Below the pieces are notes generated by a model. The model saw only the letters and a program-made list of their open reading frames with translations. It made no database searches and was not told where the DNA came from. From the NCBI GenBank assembly GCA_049889215.1, contig JBMHDV010000018.1:1-64000 (forward strand): a DNA stretch of 64,000 nt, given 5' to 3'. Source of the stretch: UBA817 sp049889215 (GTDB lineage: Bacteria > Margulisbacteria > Marinamargulisbacteria > UBA817). The translations under genes and the position numbers were made by a program. Shown here piece by piece: positions 17,298-27,327 of the stretch (positions are counted from its first letter, which is position 1; the number at the start of each line of letters is the position of its first letter).

Positions 17298-18387
17298 CTT
17301 ACAGCGGCTCGATATCCGATTGTTGGCACCAATGATCATGATTTTGATTATTGGTTACATTATGATTTTTTCAACCACGTCGTTTAAGGGATTATCTGAG
17401 TACAACGATGCCTATTTTTTTATTAAGCGGCATTCAATTTTCTTGCTATTGGGAATTTGTCTGTTTTTTATCGGAAATGCAATTCCAACAAACCGATTAA
17501 AACAGTGGGGGGTCTGGGGATATGGCGCTTCCATCTTATTGTTATTAATTACTATTATTCCTGGAGTTGGGGTAGAAATTGGTGGTGCAAGACGGTGGTT
17601 AATGATAGGGGGCTTTCAATTTCAACCAGTAGAGGTGATGAAGTTTTGGTGGGCCGTTGCAGTAAGTATTGTTATTGCAAATAAAACACATCAGTTGAGT
17701 CACTTTAAAAAAGGAATCGTGCCAGTGTTCCTAATTATGTTTCTGCCAATTTTGTGTTTGATGCTTCAGCCTGATTTAGGGAATTCTATCTTAACTTTGG
17801 CGGTTGGGTTTTCGTTATTTATATTGTCGCAGTTGCCAGCATGGATATTGATGTTAACTGTTGGGGGTGGGGTGCTGGTCATTGGTGGATCGATTTTAAC
17901 CCACCCGTATCAATTATCAAGAATCCAATCATTTTTAAATCCTTGGCTTGATCCGCTAGGGACCAATTATCATATCATTCAGTCTTTTACAGCCATAGGG
18001 TCTGGCGGAGTTTTGGGGTTTGGTATCGGAGAATCAAGATTAAAGTATTTTTATTTGCCATTGCACTATTCTGACTTTATTTTTTCTATTTTGTGTGAAG
18101 AAGGGGGCCTGGTGTTGGCCTGCATTGTCGTTATTCTATTTGCGATTATTTTTTATCGAGGCATTCAAATTTCATTAAAGCAGAAAAAGTACTCGTTTGA
18201 ACAATACCTGGTTTGTGCATTGGTGTTTTACTTGGTGTTTCAAGCATTGATTAACATGTGTGTTGTATCGGGATTGTTTCCTATTACTGGGATTCCGTTA
18301 ACATTAATTAGTTATGGAGGAACATCCTTGTTATCCTCCATGTTCTGTTTAGGGGTTATTCATCGAATTGGGGCATCAACAATATGA
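17278..18387 (+). CDS. ftsW: FtsW/RodA/SpoVE family lipid II polymerase
   Basis: SEDS-family membrane glycosyltransferase that polymerises lipid II. Visible motifs: GGARRWL...FQPVEVMKF, PDLGNSILTL, IIQSFTAIGSGGVLGFGIGES and the late SYGGTSLLSSM. About ten hydrophobic helices. Its location between murD and murG supports FtsW (division) over RodA. The ATG at 17278 gives a 369-aa protein overlapping murD by 20 bases; a longer reading from 17230 would overlap murD deeply and lacks support. Confidence 0.9.
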   Translation: MLKKAFNLQRLDIRLLAPMIMILIIGYIMIFSTTSFKGLSEYNDAYFFIKRHSIFLLLGICLFFIGNAIPTNRLKQWGVWGYGASILLLLITIIPGVGVEIGGARRWLMIGGFQFQPVEVMKFWWAVAVSIVIANKTHQLSHFKKGIVPVFLIMFLPILCLMLQPDLGNSILTLAVGFSLFILSQLPAWILMLTVGGGVLVIGGSILTHPYQLSRIQSFLNPWLDPLGTNYHIIQSFTAIGSGGVLGFGIGESRLKYFYLPLHYSDFIFSILCEEGGLVLACIVVILFAIIFYRGIQISLKQKKYSFEQYLVCALVFYLVFQALINMCVVSGLFPITGIPLTLISYGGTSLLSSMFCLGVIHRIGASTI

Positions 18388-19406
18388 TTTTGGTGGTATC
18401 CGGTGCAACTGGGGGGCATTTATATCCGGCAATTGCAATTTGCAACCAACTGAATGTACCTGCCCATACGGTGGTTTCTCGCCATCACCCAGCATCAGAA
18501 ATATTAACAGCCGCACATATGACCCATACCATTTGTGAGCTATCACTAAAAAAATGGTGGTTGTTGCCAGTGAATATACTTAACATATGTTGGTTGCTTT
18601 TTCGTGTTCGGCCACAAGTGCTATTGTTAATGGGTGGTGGTATTTGTGTGCCATTTGCTATTTTGAGTTGGCTGTTTAGAATCCCCAGCATCGGGTTTGA
18701 GCAAAATGCAATTCCTGGCCGAGCTACACGGCTGGTTCAATGGTTTGTCGAGCATTTAATTACATCTTTTCCTGAAGCGGAGTCGTTATTAAGTGTAAAG
18801 AAGAAAATTAAATGTTTGGGAAACCCCATACGCTTTAATGATCAGGACAATAACGATCAATTGCCGATTGAAATTGAGCATTTATCAGGCGATACAATTC
18901 TGGTGGTTGGTGGATCCCAAGGGGCACGAGGGTTAAATGCATTTGTGGATCAACAAAAGAATCAGATTCTGAATCAAGGGATGAATATCATTCATCTTGC
19001 AGGGGCCGCATTTTTTAAAGACAAAGACGCTAATCGTATTGTTCAAGAAGTTAATGGGTGCCACTACATTGCAATTCCGTATGCGAATAAAATGGTGTCC
19101 TTATTTAAAAAGTCCACCGTTGTTATGTGTAGAGCTGGAGCAACAACCTTGGCTGAACTCCAGCACTTTGGATTGCCAGCCATTTTAGTTCCATTTCCAT
19201 TTGCTAAAGACAATCATCAGCATGCCAATGCGAAAGCCTTTTGCAATCAGCAATCCAATGCGCGATTGATTAACGAAGCTGACCTAACATGGGAATGGTG
19301 GCTCCAAAATATTAAAGATATTCGTTCAAGTAAGCCAACGGTTTCAACATCTGCAGATCAAGTTTTAAATTCAATTTGTGAAATCATCCAAACTTTTCTA
19401 AAATAA
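18384..19406 (+). CDS. murG: UDP-GlcNAc:lipid I GlcNAc transferase
   Basis: Peripheral membrane GT-B enzyme making lipid II. It has the N-terminal glycine loop SGATGGHLYPA, MGGGICVPFA, FEQNAIPGRATR, the second glycine loop VGGSQGARGLN, and the UDP-GlcNAc pocket CRAGATTLAELQHFGLPAILVPFPFA with DNHQHANA. Length 340, near normal. The start overlaps the ftsW stop by four bases. No murC, murB, ddl or fts genes follow, so the peptidoglycan cluster is split in this genome. Confidence 0.95.
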   Translation: MILVVSGATGGHLYPAIAICNQLNVPAHTVVSRHHPASEILTAAHMTHTICELSLKKWWLLPVNILNICWLLFRVRPQVLLLMGGGICVPFAILSWLFRIPSIGFEQNAIPGRATRLVQWFVEHLITSFPEAESLLSVKKKIKCLGNPIRFNDQDNNDQLPIEIEHLSGDTILVVGGSQGARGLNAFVDQQKNQILNQGMNIIHLAGAAFFKDKDANRIVQEVNGCHYIAIPYANKMVSLFKKSTVVMCRAGATTLAELQHFGLPAILVPFPFAKDNHQHANAKAFCNQQSNARLINEADLTWEWWLQNIKDIRSSKPTVSTSADQVLNSICEIIQTFLK

Positions 19407-19410
19407 GAAC

Positions 19411-20355
19411 ATGATTAAAGCAGCAGTTATCGGATTAGGAAACATGGGGCAACACCATGCAAAAGCGTATTCAGCGCTAGAAAATGTATCATTTGTGGCG
19501 GCATGTGATTCAAAAATTGAGCGGTTTGACCATGTCATCAAATCATCAAATACAAAATATTATGAAAACATGGATGACATGTTATCCAATGAAACCATCG
19601 ATGTTGTCAGTATTTGTGTGCCAACCATGGCGCATTACGATGTCGCCAAAAAGTGCATTGACGCAGGAATTGCAGTTTTGGTTGAAAAGCCAATCGCAGA
19701 AACTGTGGCACAAGCCAAAGATTTAGTGGCTTATGCTAAAGAAAAAGGTTGTTTATTAACGGTTGGCCATATTGAACGATTTAATCCAGCTGTGCTTAAT
19801 GTCAAAAAGTGGATTGCAGATGGTAATTTAGGGCGAATACAGGCCATTACAGCAAAGCGTTATGGACCCTTCCCAAAGCAAATTAAAGATGCGGATGTTT
19901 TGGTTGATGTAGCTGTGCATGACATTGATATTGTTCAGTTTTTAGTTAATGAAAAGCCAGAGAATACTGATATTAAAACAAAGCAGATCCATTGCGATGA
20001 CCGAGCTGACTTTGGGCATTTATGCATGACATTTCCAGGCGATGTGTATGTGAATATTTTTGTTAGTTGGGCATTGCCATATAAAGAGAGAATTATTGAA
20101 ATTATTGGTGACAAAGGCATTGCCGTGGTGGATTGTATTAAGCAAACGGTTCATGTATCAAAGGTTGATATTGAAAAAGGCCCGGATTATGTGTCTCTTC
20201 CAATTGCAGAAACAACCCAGTTGGAGTTTGAAAGACGAGAACCAATTATTGAAGAGTGTCGTGCTTTTGTCCATGCAGTAGAAACAAAATCAAAGCCAGC
20301 CATTTGCCCTGAACAAGCAACCGAGGCGTTGTCACTAGCATTGTTAGATAGATAA
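19411..20355 (+). CDS. Gfo/Idh/MocA-family oxidoreductase, possibly UDP-GlcNAc 3-dehydrogenase
   Basis: NAD(P)-dependent sugar oxidoreductase with the Rossmann start VIGLGNMGQHHAKAY, CVPTMAHYDVAKKCIDAG, the EKP motif (VEKPIAETV) and the GHIERFNPAV segment seen in GnnA/WlbA-type nucleotide-sugar dehydrogenases. A further DVAVHDIDIVQFL carries the family catalytic His region. It sits four bases after murG. A GnnA-like role in lipid A or surface-sugar synthesis would fit the LPS export genes downstream, but the partner aminotransferase is absent from the window, so substrate is inference. Confidence 0.75.
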   Translation: MIKAAVIGLGNMGQHHAKAYSALENVSFVAACDSKIERFDHVIKSSNTKYYENMDDMLSNETIDVVSICVPTMAHYDVAKKCIDAGIAVLVEKPIAETVAQAKDLVAYAKEKGCLLTVGHIERFNPAVLNVKKWIADGNLGRIQAITAKRYGPFPKQIKDADVLVDVAVHDIDIVQFLVNEKPENTDIKTKQIHCDDRADFGHLCMTFPGDVYVNIFVSWALPYKERIIEIIGDKGIAVVDCIKQTVHVSKVDIEKGPDYVSLPIAETTQLEFERREPIIEECRAFVHAVETKSKPAICPEQATEALSLALLDR

Positions 20356-20419
20356 CATTTTTTTTGCTCTATTATTTATAATGGTGTAACATAGTAACAT
20401 TAGTTTGTAGGAGTAAGTC

Positions 20420-21595
20420 GTGTTTTTATTTACATCTGAATCAGTTTCTGAAGGGCATCCAGATAAGATCTGTGATCAACTATCAGATACCTTATTAGAC
20501 GCTTTTTTAGAGCAGGATCCACAGTCACGTGTAGCTGTTGAGTGTTTTATCACCACTGGCATGGTTGTGATTGGTGGTGAAGTAACAACAAAGGCTCAGG
20601 TTGATGTGCAAGCTGTTGTTCGTAAAAAACTATCGGAAATAGGGTATGTGCATCCAGACATTGGTTTTGAAGCAGAGACATGTGCTGTTTTGGTTGTTCT
20701 TAACAAGCAGTCAGCAGATATTGCTCAAGGCGTAAATGAAAATGATGGCGCATTCAAGGAACAAGGCGCTGGTGATCAAGGGTTAACATTTGGTTATGCC
20801 TGTGATCAAACCCCAGAGTTCATGCCATTGCCGATTATGTTGTCACACCAGTTAACATTTAAACTTGCAGAACTAAGGAAAGCAAATACGCTAACTTACC
20901 TACGACCTGATTCAAAAGCTCAAGTAACAGTGGAGTATAATGAGGATCGCATACCTCAACGGGTTACAGCCGTTGTTGTATCAACACAGCATGATCCCAG
21001 TGTGTCCCATGAGCAAATTCAAAATGATATCCTAACCCACGTGATTCATCCAGTTATTCCTGAAGAATTGCGAAAGGAATCACCGTCAATTTACATTAAT
21101 CCAACTGGTCGATTTGTGATTGGTGGCCCAAACGGTGACGCCGGGTTAACAGGACGAAAAATTGTTGTGGATACCTATGGTGGATGGGTTCCGCACGGCG
21201 GTGGAGCATTTTCAGGGAAAGATGCATCCAAAATTGATCGGTCCGCAGCATATATGGCACGTTATGTCGCCAAAAATTGTGTGGCTGCTGGATTGTGTAA
21301 GGAAATGGAAATTCAAATTGCGTATGCCATTGGCGTCGCATCACCAGTATCGATTCGGGTCAACACCTTTGGTTCTTCAGAATACTCAGATGAGACTCTA
21401 CTTAAAATTATCACCACAGTTTTCGGGTTTAAACCAAAAGAAATAATAGAAACACTTCAACTTTTAACACCAATCTATCAAAAATCGGCTGCGTATGGGC
21501 ACTTTGGGCGTTCGGACGTTGAGTTTCCTTGGGAAAAAATTAACAAGGTTCAACAATTAATCGAATGCAAGGATACAATTCTAGCGAAAGCATAG
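20420..21595 (+). CDS. metK: S-adenosylmethionine synthetase
   Basis: Makes SAM from methionine and ATP. Hallmarks: TSESVSEGHPDKICDQLSD at the N-terminus, GAGDQGLTFGYA (substrate loop), IGGPNGDAGLTGRKI and DTYGGWVPHGGGAFSGKDASKIDRS (P-loop region). Full length at 391 aa. The start is GTG with AGGAG eight bases upstream. A TATAAT at 20377-20382 could be a -10, but no convincing -35 is seen; no SAM riboswitch was recognised. The 3' end overlaps pncC by 31 bases. Confidence 0.97.
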   Translation: MFLFTSESVSEGHPDKICDQLSDTLLDAFLEQDPQSRVAVECFITTGMVVIGGEVTTKAQVDVQAVVRKKLSEIGYVHPDIGFEAETCAVLVVLNKQSADIAQGVNENDGAFKEQGAGDQGLTFGYACDQTPEFMPLPIMLSHQLTFKLAELRKANTLTYLRPDSKAQVTVEYNEDRIPQRVTAVVVSTQHDPSVSHEQIQNDILTHVIHPVIPEELRKESPSIYINPTGRFVIGGPNGDAGLTGRKIVVDTYGGWVPHGGGAFSGKDASKIDRSAAYMARYVAKNCVAAGLCKEMEIQIAYAIGVASPVSIRVNTFGSSEYSDETLLKIITTVFGFKPKEIIETLQLLTPIYQKSAAYGHFGRSDVEFPWEKINKVQQLIECKDTILAKA

Positions 21596-22128
21596 CGTTT
21601 GCCAACGTTTTAAACGAAGAAATTGCTCAGACGGATGACTATTTAACTGAGTTGTCTGCATTGTTGCATGCAAATAAATATACTGTATCAGTGATCGAGT
21701 CCATCACAGGTGGCGGTATTGCACGTAAATTTGTTGAAACCCCAGGATGTTCCGCTTATTTTTTAGGGGGTGCAGTAGCGTATCATCCAAGACTAAAGAT
21801 TCAATACGGGCAGGTATTGCCAAAGACAATTTCGGAGCATGGCGTCGTAAGTGCTATGGTTACTGAGCAAATGGCGACTGGCATTAAGAAATTAACACAG
21901 TCTGATATTTCAATTGCTTCGAATGGCATTGCTGGTCCAAAAAATGACGCCTATTCCGCAGATCAAAGCGGAACTCTTTTTTTATCATGGAATATTCGTG
22001 ATAAAATAAAAAAAACAAAGCGATTTAAGCTTGAAGGGGGACGGAATAATGTGATCGATAAAGCCGTTTTTATCGCATTATCAATGTGTTTAAGATATAT
22101 CAAAAATGATTTAAGAAAGGATCATTAA
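21565..22128 (+). CDS. pncC: CinA C-terminal domain, nicotinamide-nucleotide amidase
   Basis: Deamidates NMN to nicotinate mononucleotide in the pyridine-nucleotide salvage cycle. The family core is present: VIESITGGGIARKFVETPGCSAYFLGGAVAY and SNGIAGPKN, with a C-terminal KAVFIALSMCLRYI helix. It is the stand-alone C-terminal domain (187 aa); the CinA N-terminal MoaB-like domain is absent. It is adjacent to recA, the classical cinA-recA arrangement. Confidence 0.9.
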   Translation: MQGYNSSESIAFANVLNEEIAQTDDYLTELSALLHANKYTVSVIESITGGGIARKFVETPGCSAYFLGGAVAYHPRLKIQYGQVLPKTISEHGVVSAMVTEQMATGIKKLTQSDISIASNGIAGPKNDAYSADQSGTLFLSWNIRDKIKKTKRFKLEGGRNNVIDKAVFIALSMCLRYIKNDLRKDH

Positions 22129-22130
22129 TT

Positions 22131-23153
22131 ATGGAAGAGAATAAAAAGAAAGCATTAACAATAGCATTATCACAAATTGAAAAGAATTTTGGAAAAGGGT
22201 CCATCATGCGTTTGGGTGATAGCGACCAGTCATTTCAAATTGAAACTGTTTCAACAGGGGCGTTATCACTCAATTTAGCGCTTGGCGGCGGCGGATACCC
22301 AAAAGGCCGTATCACTGAAATTTATGGACCAGAATCCTCTGGTAAAACAACATTAACACTTCATGCGATTGCAGAGGCTCAAAAAAATGGTGGCACATGT
22401 GCCTTTATTGACGTTGAACATGCATTGGATCCTGTTTATGCTCAAAATTTAGGTGTAGATACAGATTCATTACTATTGTCCCAGCCAGATTATGGTGAAC
22501 AGGCATTAGAGATCGCTGAAACGTTGGTTCGCTCAGGTGCAATTGATCTTATTATTATTGACTCAGTGGCTGCACTGGTTCCAAAAAATGAGATTGAAGG
22601 CGACATGGGTGATAGCCATGTTGGTTTGCAAGCTCGATTAATGTCACAAGCCCTAAGAAAATTGACCGGTATTGTTAAAAAATCAAATTGTGTGGTTATT
22701 TTTGTCAACCAGGTTCGTGAGAAGATTGGCGTTATGTTTGGTAACCCTGAGGTTACTCCTGGTGGTCGTGCATTAAAGTTCTATTCATCTGTACGAATGG
22801 AGATTCGTCGAATTGACTCCATCAAAACTGGTGTTGATGTTATTGGAAATCGTGTAAGAGTAAAAGTTGTAAAAAATAAAATTGCACCACCATTTAAGTT
22901 TACAGAGTTTGATATTGTCTTTGGTAAGGGAATATCTCGAGAAGGCGACTTATTAGATCTGGGAACGAATTTTGGTGTAATTGAAAAAAGTGGCACATGG
23001 TTCTCATGTAAGCAAGAAAAAATGGGACAAGGTCGAGAAGCCGCAAAACAATATTTAAGGGAATCGGAAAAGTTATCAGCTGAAGTTGAAAAAGAAGTTA
23101 AGGAAAAGGTGCTTCAGCTAAAAACAGGGACAACTAAAAAGAAAGAGAGCTAA
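22131..23153 (+). CDS. recA: Recombinase A
   Basis: ATP-dependent strand-exchange protein for homologous repair and SOS induction. Walker A GPESSGKTTLT, Walker B LIIIDSVAALVP, the L1 region EGDMGDSHVGLQARLMSQALRKL, and L2 REKIGVMFGNPEVTPGGRALKFY are all intact. Length 340 is typical. It starts two bases after pncC, preceded by an AAAGGA-type ribosome site in the pncC tail, and is followed three bases later by rny. Confidence 0.98.
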   Translation: MEENKKKALTIALSQIEKNFGKGSIMRLGDSDQSFQIETVSTGALSLNLALGGGGYPKGRITEIYGPESSGKTTLTLHAIAEAQKNGGTCAFIDVEHALDPVYAQNLGVDTDSLLLSQPDYGEQALEIAETLVRSGAIDLIIIDSVAALVPKNEIEGDMGDSHVGLQARLMSQALRKLTGIVKKSNCVVIFVNQVREKIGVMFGNPEVTPGGRALKFYSSVRMEIRRIDSIKTGVDVIGNRVRVKVVKNKIAPPFKFTEFDIVFGKGISREGDLLDLGTNFGVIEKSGTWFSCKQEKMGQGREAAKQYLRESEKLSAEVEKEVKEKVLQLKTGTTKKKES

Positions 23154-23156
23154 ATT

Positions 23157-24680
23157 ATGGAAATATTAATTGGATTAGCAGCCGTCTCCGCAATCAGTAT
23201 TGCGGGGGCTGTTGTTCAAACCATACGAATTAATAAAGTAAAGGTTGCGGGCATTAAAGCTGAAACCATTATTAAACAGGCCAACCGACAAGCTGACCGT
23301 GCGATTCGGGACGCTAAATTTCAAGCTGAAAAAGATGCAAAGGCAATTGCTAGACGAGCTGAAGATGATATTAACTTTAAAAAGCGGCAGCTAAAAGAAA
23401 TGGAACAGGATATTAATCGAGCAAAAAATCAAGCCGGACAAGCAAAAAAACAAGCTGAAAAACTGCAAGATCAATTTGAGGAAAAGTTAAAAGGTGTTAA
23501 AGAGCTTCGAAAAAAGCAAGAAGAGGTTCTTGAACAATTGTTTGAAAATCTAGAAAAAGTCGCTTCATTATCAAGAGAAGATGCAGAAAAATCATTGTTA
23601 TCTCATGTGGAATTGGTAGCCAAAAAACGTGCGGGTAATTTAATCAAAAACATTGAAGGACAATCACGGAAAGTTGCAAAGCAGCGCGCGACAGAGATTG
23701 TTTTAGAGGCAATTGAAAAAATTGGTGTTGAAACTGTAGGTTCAAACACGACGTCGGTTGTTTCTTTACCGGATGATGAAATGAAAGGCCGAATCATTGG
23801 TAAGGAAGGACGTAATATTCGTGCTTTCGAAACCGCTTCAGGTGTGGATGTCATTATTGATGACACGCCAAATGGTGTTATTCTATCTTGTTTTGATCCA
23901 ATACGTCGTGAAACTGCACGAATTGCATTGGATAAACTTGTAAATGATGGCCGAATTAACCCTGCTAGGGTTGAGGATGCTTTAAATAAAGCAGATGAAG
24001 AAATTCAACAAGTGATTAAACAAAAAGGTGAAAAAGCGGTAGATGTATTAGGATTAGATTTGGATCCTAATATTGTTGAAATGGTTGGACGTTTAAATTA
24101 TAGAACCAGTTATGGTCAAAACATTCTTGATCACTCCGTAGAGTGTTCAAAAATTGCTGGAATTATTGCGGACCGTCTTGGCGTTGATGTTGATTTAGCA
24201 AAACGTGGTGCGTTATTGCACGATGTTGGTAAAGCCATCGACTTTGTACAAGAAGGATCTCACGATGATTTAGGTGCTGAGATTTGCCGAAAATATGGTG
24301 AGTCTCCAGAAGTGATTAATTGTATTATGGCTCACCATGAAGATGAAGACCCAGATACTGTAGAAGCTGTTATTGTTAAAGTTGCAGATGCTTTATCCTC
24401 ATCTCGTCCAGGTGCTAGAAAAGAGTCTGTTGAATTATATTTAAAGCGTCTTGAAAATTTAGAGAAAATTGCTTTGGAATTTGATGGCGTTGAAAAAGTT
24501 TTTGCAATACAAGCAGGTCGAGAAGTTCGTGTTATGGTTCGTCCTGATGATGTAACAGATGAAGGTGTTCATAAATTATCTCAAGACATTGCTGAAAGAA
24601 TTGAACGTGAAATGGATTATCCTGGCGAAGTTAAAGTAAACTTGGTTCGGGAAACACGGGCCATTGCCATTGCGCACTAA
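23157..24680 (+). CDS. rny: Ribonuclease Y
   Basis: Membrane-anchored endoribonuclease that starts mRNA decay. One N-terminal transmembrane helix (residues 2-22), a long Lys/Glu/Ala coiled coil (about 30-170), a KH domain (GRIIGKEGRNIRAFE near 220), and an HD domain with LLHDVGKAID and MAHHEDEDP (about 340-410). Length 507 is normal. It is followed by ymdB, the usual partner, with a 17-base overlap. Confidence 0.96.
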   Translation: MEILIGLAAVSAISIAGAVVQTIRINKVKVAGIKAETIIKQANRQADRAIRDAKFQAEKDAKAIARRAEDDINFKKRQLKEMEQDINRAKNQAGQAKKQAEKLQDQFEEKLKGVKELRKKQEEVLEQLFENLEKVASLSREDAEKSLLSHVELVAKKRAGNLIKNIEGQSRKVAKQRATEIVLEAIEKIGVETVGSNTTSVVSLPDDEMKGRIIGKEGRNIRAFETASGVDVIIDDTPNGVILSCFDPIRRETARIALDKLVNDGRINPARVEDALNKADEEIQQVIKQKGEKAVDVLGLDLDPNIVEMVGRLNYRTSYGQNILDHSVECSKIAGIIADRLGVDVDLAKRGALLHDVGKAIDFVQEGSHDDLGAEICRKYGESPEVINCIMAHHEDEDPDTVEAVIVKVADALSSSRPGARKESVELYLKRLENLEKIALEFDGVEKVFAIQAGREVRVMVRPDDVTDEGVHKLSQDIAERIEREMDYPGEVKVNLVRETRAIAIAH

Positions 24681-25476
24681 TTCAGAATTTAAGTTTTTAT
24701 GCCTCGGGGACATTGTTGGTCAATCTGGCTGTGATGTCCTTGAGGAAATGTTGCCTGAAATTGTTCATAATGGTGATATTGATTTTGTTGTGGCTAACAT
24801 CGAAAATGCAGCCTCCGGGTTTGGCTTTAACTTTAAAATTTATCGCCAATTGAAGGAATTGAATGTTGATGCATTTACAACGGGAAACCATGTTTATGCT
24901 AAGCGAGAAGTCATTGATCGTTTTGATGATTTTGAAGATGTATTACGGCCACATAATTTTCCAACGGCTCATCCTGGAACTGGTGTAAAGGTATTTGTGA
25001 AGCATGGAATTAAAATAGCCGTTATTAATTTAATCGGGCGTGTCTTTATGCAGCAATTATCAGATTGCCCTTTTAAAACCATGGATAACATCCTCGATTC
25101 TTTAGAGGCGGATATTATTATTGTTGATTTTCATGCTGAAACAACATCAGAAAAACAAGCCCTTGGTTGGTATTTAAAAGATAAAGTAACCTTGTTTTAT
25201 GGCACTCATACGCATGTTCAAACCAATGATTGTCGATTACTGTCTGACAAGACTGGGTATTTAACAGATTTAGGCATGTGTGGCGCATTTGATTCAGTGA
25301 TTGGGATGGATAAAGATATTTCAATCAATAAGTTTATTACTCAGTTGCCAGAACGACATCGTCCAGTAAAATCCCCAAAAGAATTGGTGATTGGTGGAAT
25401 TGAAGTGTCGGTAAATATGAAATCTAAGGATATCGTAAATATTAATTCGTTTAATAAGGTGATTAATAATGAATGA
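24664..25476 (+). CDS. ymdB: YmdB-family metallophosphoesterase
   Basis: Calcineurin-like 2',3'-cyclic-nucleotide phosphodiesterase family of the YmdB type. Metal-site motifs: LGDIVGQSG, VANIENAASGFG, TTGNHVYAKRE, VDFHAETTSEK and FYGTHTHVQTND. No ATG precedes the conserved start, so a TTG at 24664 or 24670 inside the end of rny is used. In Bacillus this gene follows rny and affects cell-fate decisions, probably through RNA turnover. Its end overlaps lptB by eight bases. Confidence 0.9.
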   Translation: MPLRTNSEFKFLCLGDIVGQSGCDVLEEMLPEIVHNGDIDFVVANIENAASGFGFNFKIYRQLKELNVDAFTTGNHVYAKREVIDRFDDFEDVLRPHNFPTAHPGTGVKVFVKHGIKIAVINLIGRVFMQQLSDCPFKTMDNILDSLEADIIIVDFHAETTSEKQALGWYLKDKVTLFYGTHTHVQTNDCRLLSDKTGYLTDLGMCGAFDSVIGMDKDISINKFITQLPERHRPVKSPKELVIGGIEVSVNMKSKDIVNINSFNKVINNE

Positions 25477-26200
25477 AATTAAAACACAAGGCTTAGTTAA
25501 AGATTATCGTGGTCGTTGCGTTGTAAACGAAGTATCACTCAATGTTGCTCAAGGGGAGGTTATTGGCTTACTTGGCCCCAATGGTGCTGGAAAAACAACC
25601 ACATTTTATATGATTGTTGGGTTGGTTCGGCCAAAGGCAGGTAAAGTTTTTCTTAATGGAGCAGACGTAACAGATTTACCAATGTACAAACGTGCACGGC
25701 GCGGTCTTGGCTATTTGCCTCAAGAGCCCTCCATATTTAAAAAATTAACTGTTGAAGAAAATTTAAGATTATTATTGGAAATTGTTCAGCCAATCGATCC
25801 TGACCAGTTTGACACTCGTATTAATGAACTCTTAACTGAATTAGGCTTGAATCATGTGCGGGAATCAAAAGGGTTTCAACTTTCTGGGGGTGAAAAACGG
25901 CGGGTTGAAATTGCACGATCTTTATCATTAAATCCATCTTTTATTTTATTAGATGAACCTTTTGCTGGTGTCGATCCAATTGCTGTTTCAGAAATTCAGG
26001 AAATAATCAAAAAGTTAAAAAACCAAGGTATTGGTATTATAATTACAGATCATAACGTCCAGGAAACCCTTGCAATTACAGATCGATCCTATATCATTCA
26101 TGAGGGTAAAATTTTATTTACTGGAAACCCAGAAGAAATTTCAAATAGTGAAGTTGCAAAGAAGTATTATCTTGGACAAGGGTTCCAATTAAATAAATGA
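25469..26200 (+). CDS. lptB: LPS export ABC ATPase
   Basis: Cytoplasmic ATPase of the Lpt bridge that extracts LPS from the inner membrane. Walker A GPNGAGKTTTFY, Q-loop LPQEPSIF, signature LSGGEKRRVEIARSL, Walker B FILLDEPFAGVDP and the switch His (TDHNV) are all present. The VTDLPMYKRARRGLGYLPQEPSIF stretch is typical of LptB among ABC ATPases. Length 243 is normal. It overlaps its permease gene by four bases. Confidence 0.95.
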   Translation: MNEIKTQGLVKDYRGRCVVNEVSLNVAQGEVIGLLGPNGAGKTTTFYMIVGLVRPKAGKVFLNGADVTDLPMYKRARRGLGYLPQEPSIFKKLTVEENLRLLLEIVQPIDPDQFDTRINELLTELGLNHVRESKGFQLSGGEKRRVEIARSLSLNPSFILLDEPFAGVDPIAVSEIQEIIKKLKNQGIGIIITDHNVQETLAITDRSYIIHEGKILFTGNPEEISNSEVAKKYYLGQGFQLNK

Positions 26201-27285
26201 AATTATTAGATTCCTATCTGGTTCGTGAAATAATTTTTCCATTTATTTTTGGTATTGCTGCATTTACATCTATAATTTCGGGAAGCTCTTTAATTTTCCA
26301 ATTGGTTTCAAAGGCGGTTAAATATGGGTTTGGCTTTGGCAGTACAGTTCAATTATTTATTTATAGTTTACCTGCCATAATTTCAATTACTTTACCTATG
26401 GCAATATTATTAGCAACCATTTTGGTTATCGGCCGTCTGAGTTCAGATCTAGAAATTCTAGCCCTTCGTTCCGCCGGTGTTGGCTTACCAAGAATTCTAA
26501 TGCCAATTATTTCCATTGGACTAATTGTTAGCCTATTGAATATAACGTTTAATGAGATTGTTGTACCAAAAGCAAATTATCATTCTGTAATTTTGATGGA
26601 TCGTTTAAAAAACACCAATGTCTCTATTAAAAAAAATGTTAATTTAACTCAATACGATGATCAAGGTTTCCCGCTACGAATTATTAATGTAAGAGAAGTT
26701 GAAAACGAAGTCTTAAAGGATATTACGATTGCTGAATATGTTAGCGGTCGATTAGATCGAGTAATACGAGCTAAAACAGGTCAATGGGATCCTCAGGTTG
26801 GCTGGGTGTTTTTTAATGGAGTTATGCACGTTTTAAGAGAGTTTTCATCTCAAGAATTAATGGTGATTAACTTTGAAAAGGAAATTATCAATCTATCTAT
26901 CGATCTTCTTGCATTTTCAAAAAAAGCAAAGTCATATGAAGATATGAATGCAGCTGAGTTAAAAGCGTTTATTGCTCAAGAAAAAACACTTGGCAAAAAT
27001 ATCACAAAGTTAACGATTCAATATTATTTGAAGTTTGCGTTACCATTTGCTTGTTTAATATTTACGATGATTGGTGCCGCAGTTAGTTTTCAGCCTCATC
27101 GGCGGTCCTCTGCTATGGGAATGGGGTTAAGTATTATTATTATTTTAGGATACTACATCATTTATTCAATAGGATTGGCATTCGGAATTAACAATGTATT
27201 TTCGCCCATTATTGCAGCTTGGATGCCAAACATCATTGTTGGTATTGTCAGCATATTTTTACTGAATCGATTGGCCAATCAATAG
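26197..27285 (+). CDS. LptF/LptG-family LPS export permease
   Basis: Inner-membrane permease of the YjgP/YjgQ family: three N-terminal helices (LVREIIFPFIFGIAAFTSII and following), a periplasmic beta-jellyroll middle (about 110-240), and three C-terminal helices with FQPHRRSSAMGMGLSIIIILGYYIIYS. Only one permease is seen here; E. coli uses both LptF and LptG, so it may work as a homodimer or pair with a copy elsewhere. LptA, C, D and E are not in the window. This pair is strong evidence for a diderm cell with LPS. Confidence 0.9.
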   Translation: MKLLDSYLVREIIFPFIFGIAAFTSIISGSSLIFQLVSKAVKYGFGFGSTVQLFIYSLPAIISITLPMAILLATILVIGRLSSDLEILALRSAGVGLPRILMPIISIGLIVSLLNITFNEIVVPKANYHSVILMDRLKNTNVSIKKNVNLTQYDDQGFPLRIINVREVENEVLKDITIAEYVSGRLDRVIRAKTGQWDPQVGWVFFNGVMHVLREFSSQELMVINFEKEIINLSIDLLAFSKKAKSYEDMNAAELKAFIAQEKTLGKNITKLTIQYYLKFALPFACLIFTMIGAAVSFQPHRRSSAMGMGLSIIIILGYYIIYSIGLAFGINNVFSPIIAAWMPNIIVGIVSIFLLNRLANQ

Positions 27286-27327
27286 TCAAAGTTTGATCAA
27301 ATCTTGGTTATTATTTAAACTTAAACC

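Noticed and set aside
20356..20419. SAM riboswitch before metK
   Set aside because: The 64-base gap is AT-rich and too short, with no recognisable SAM-I/II core.
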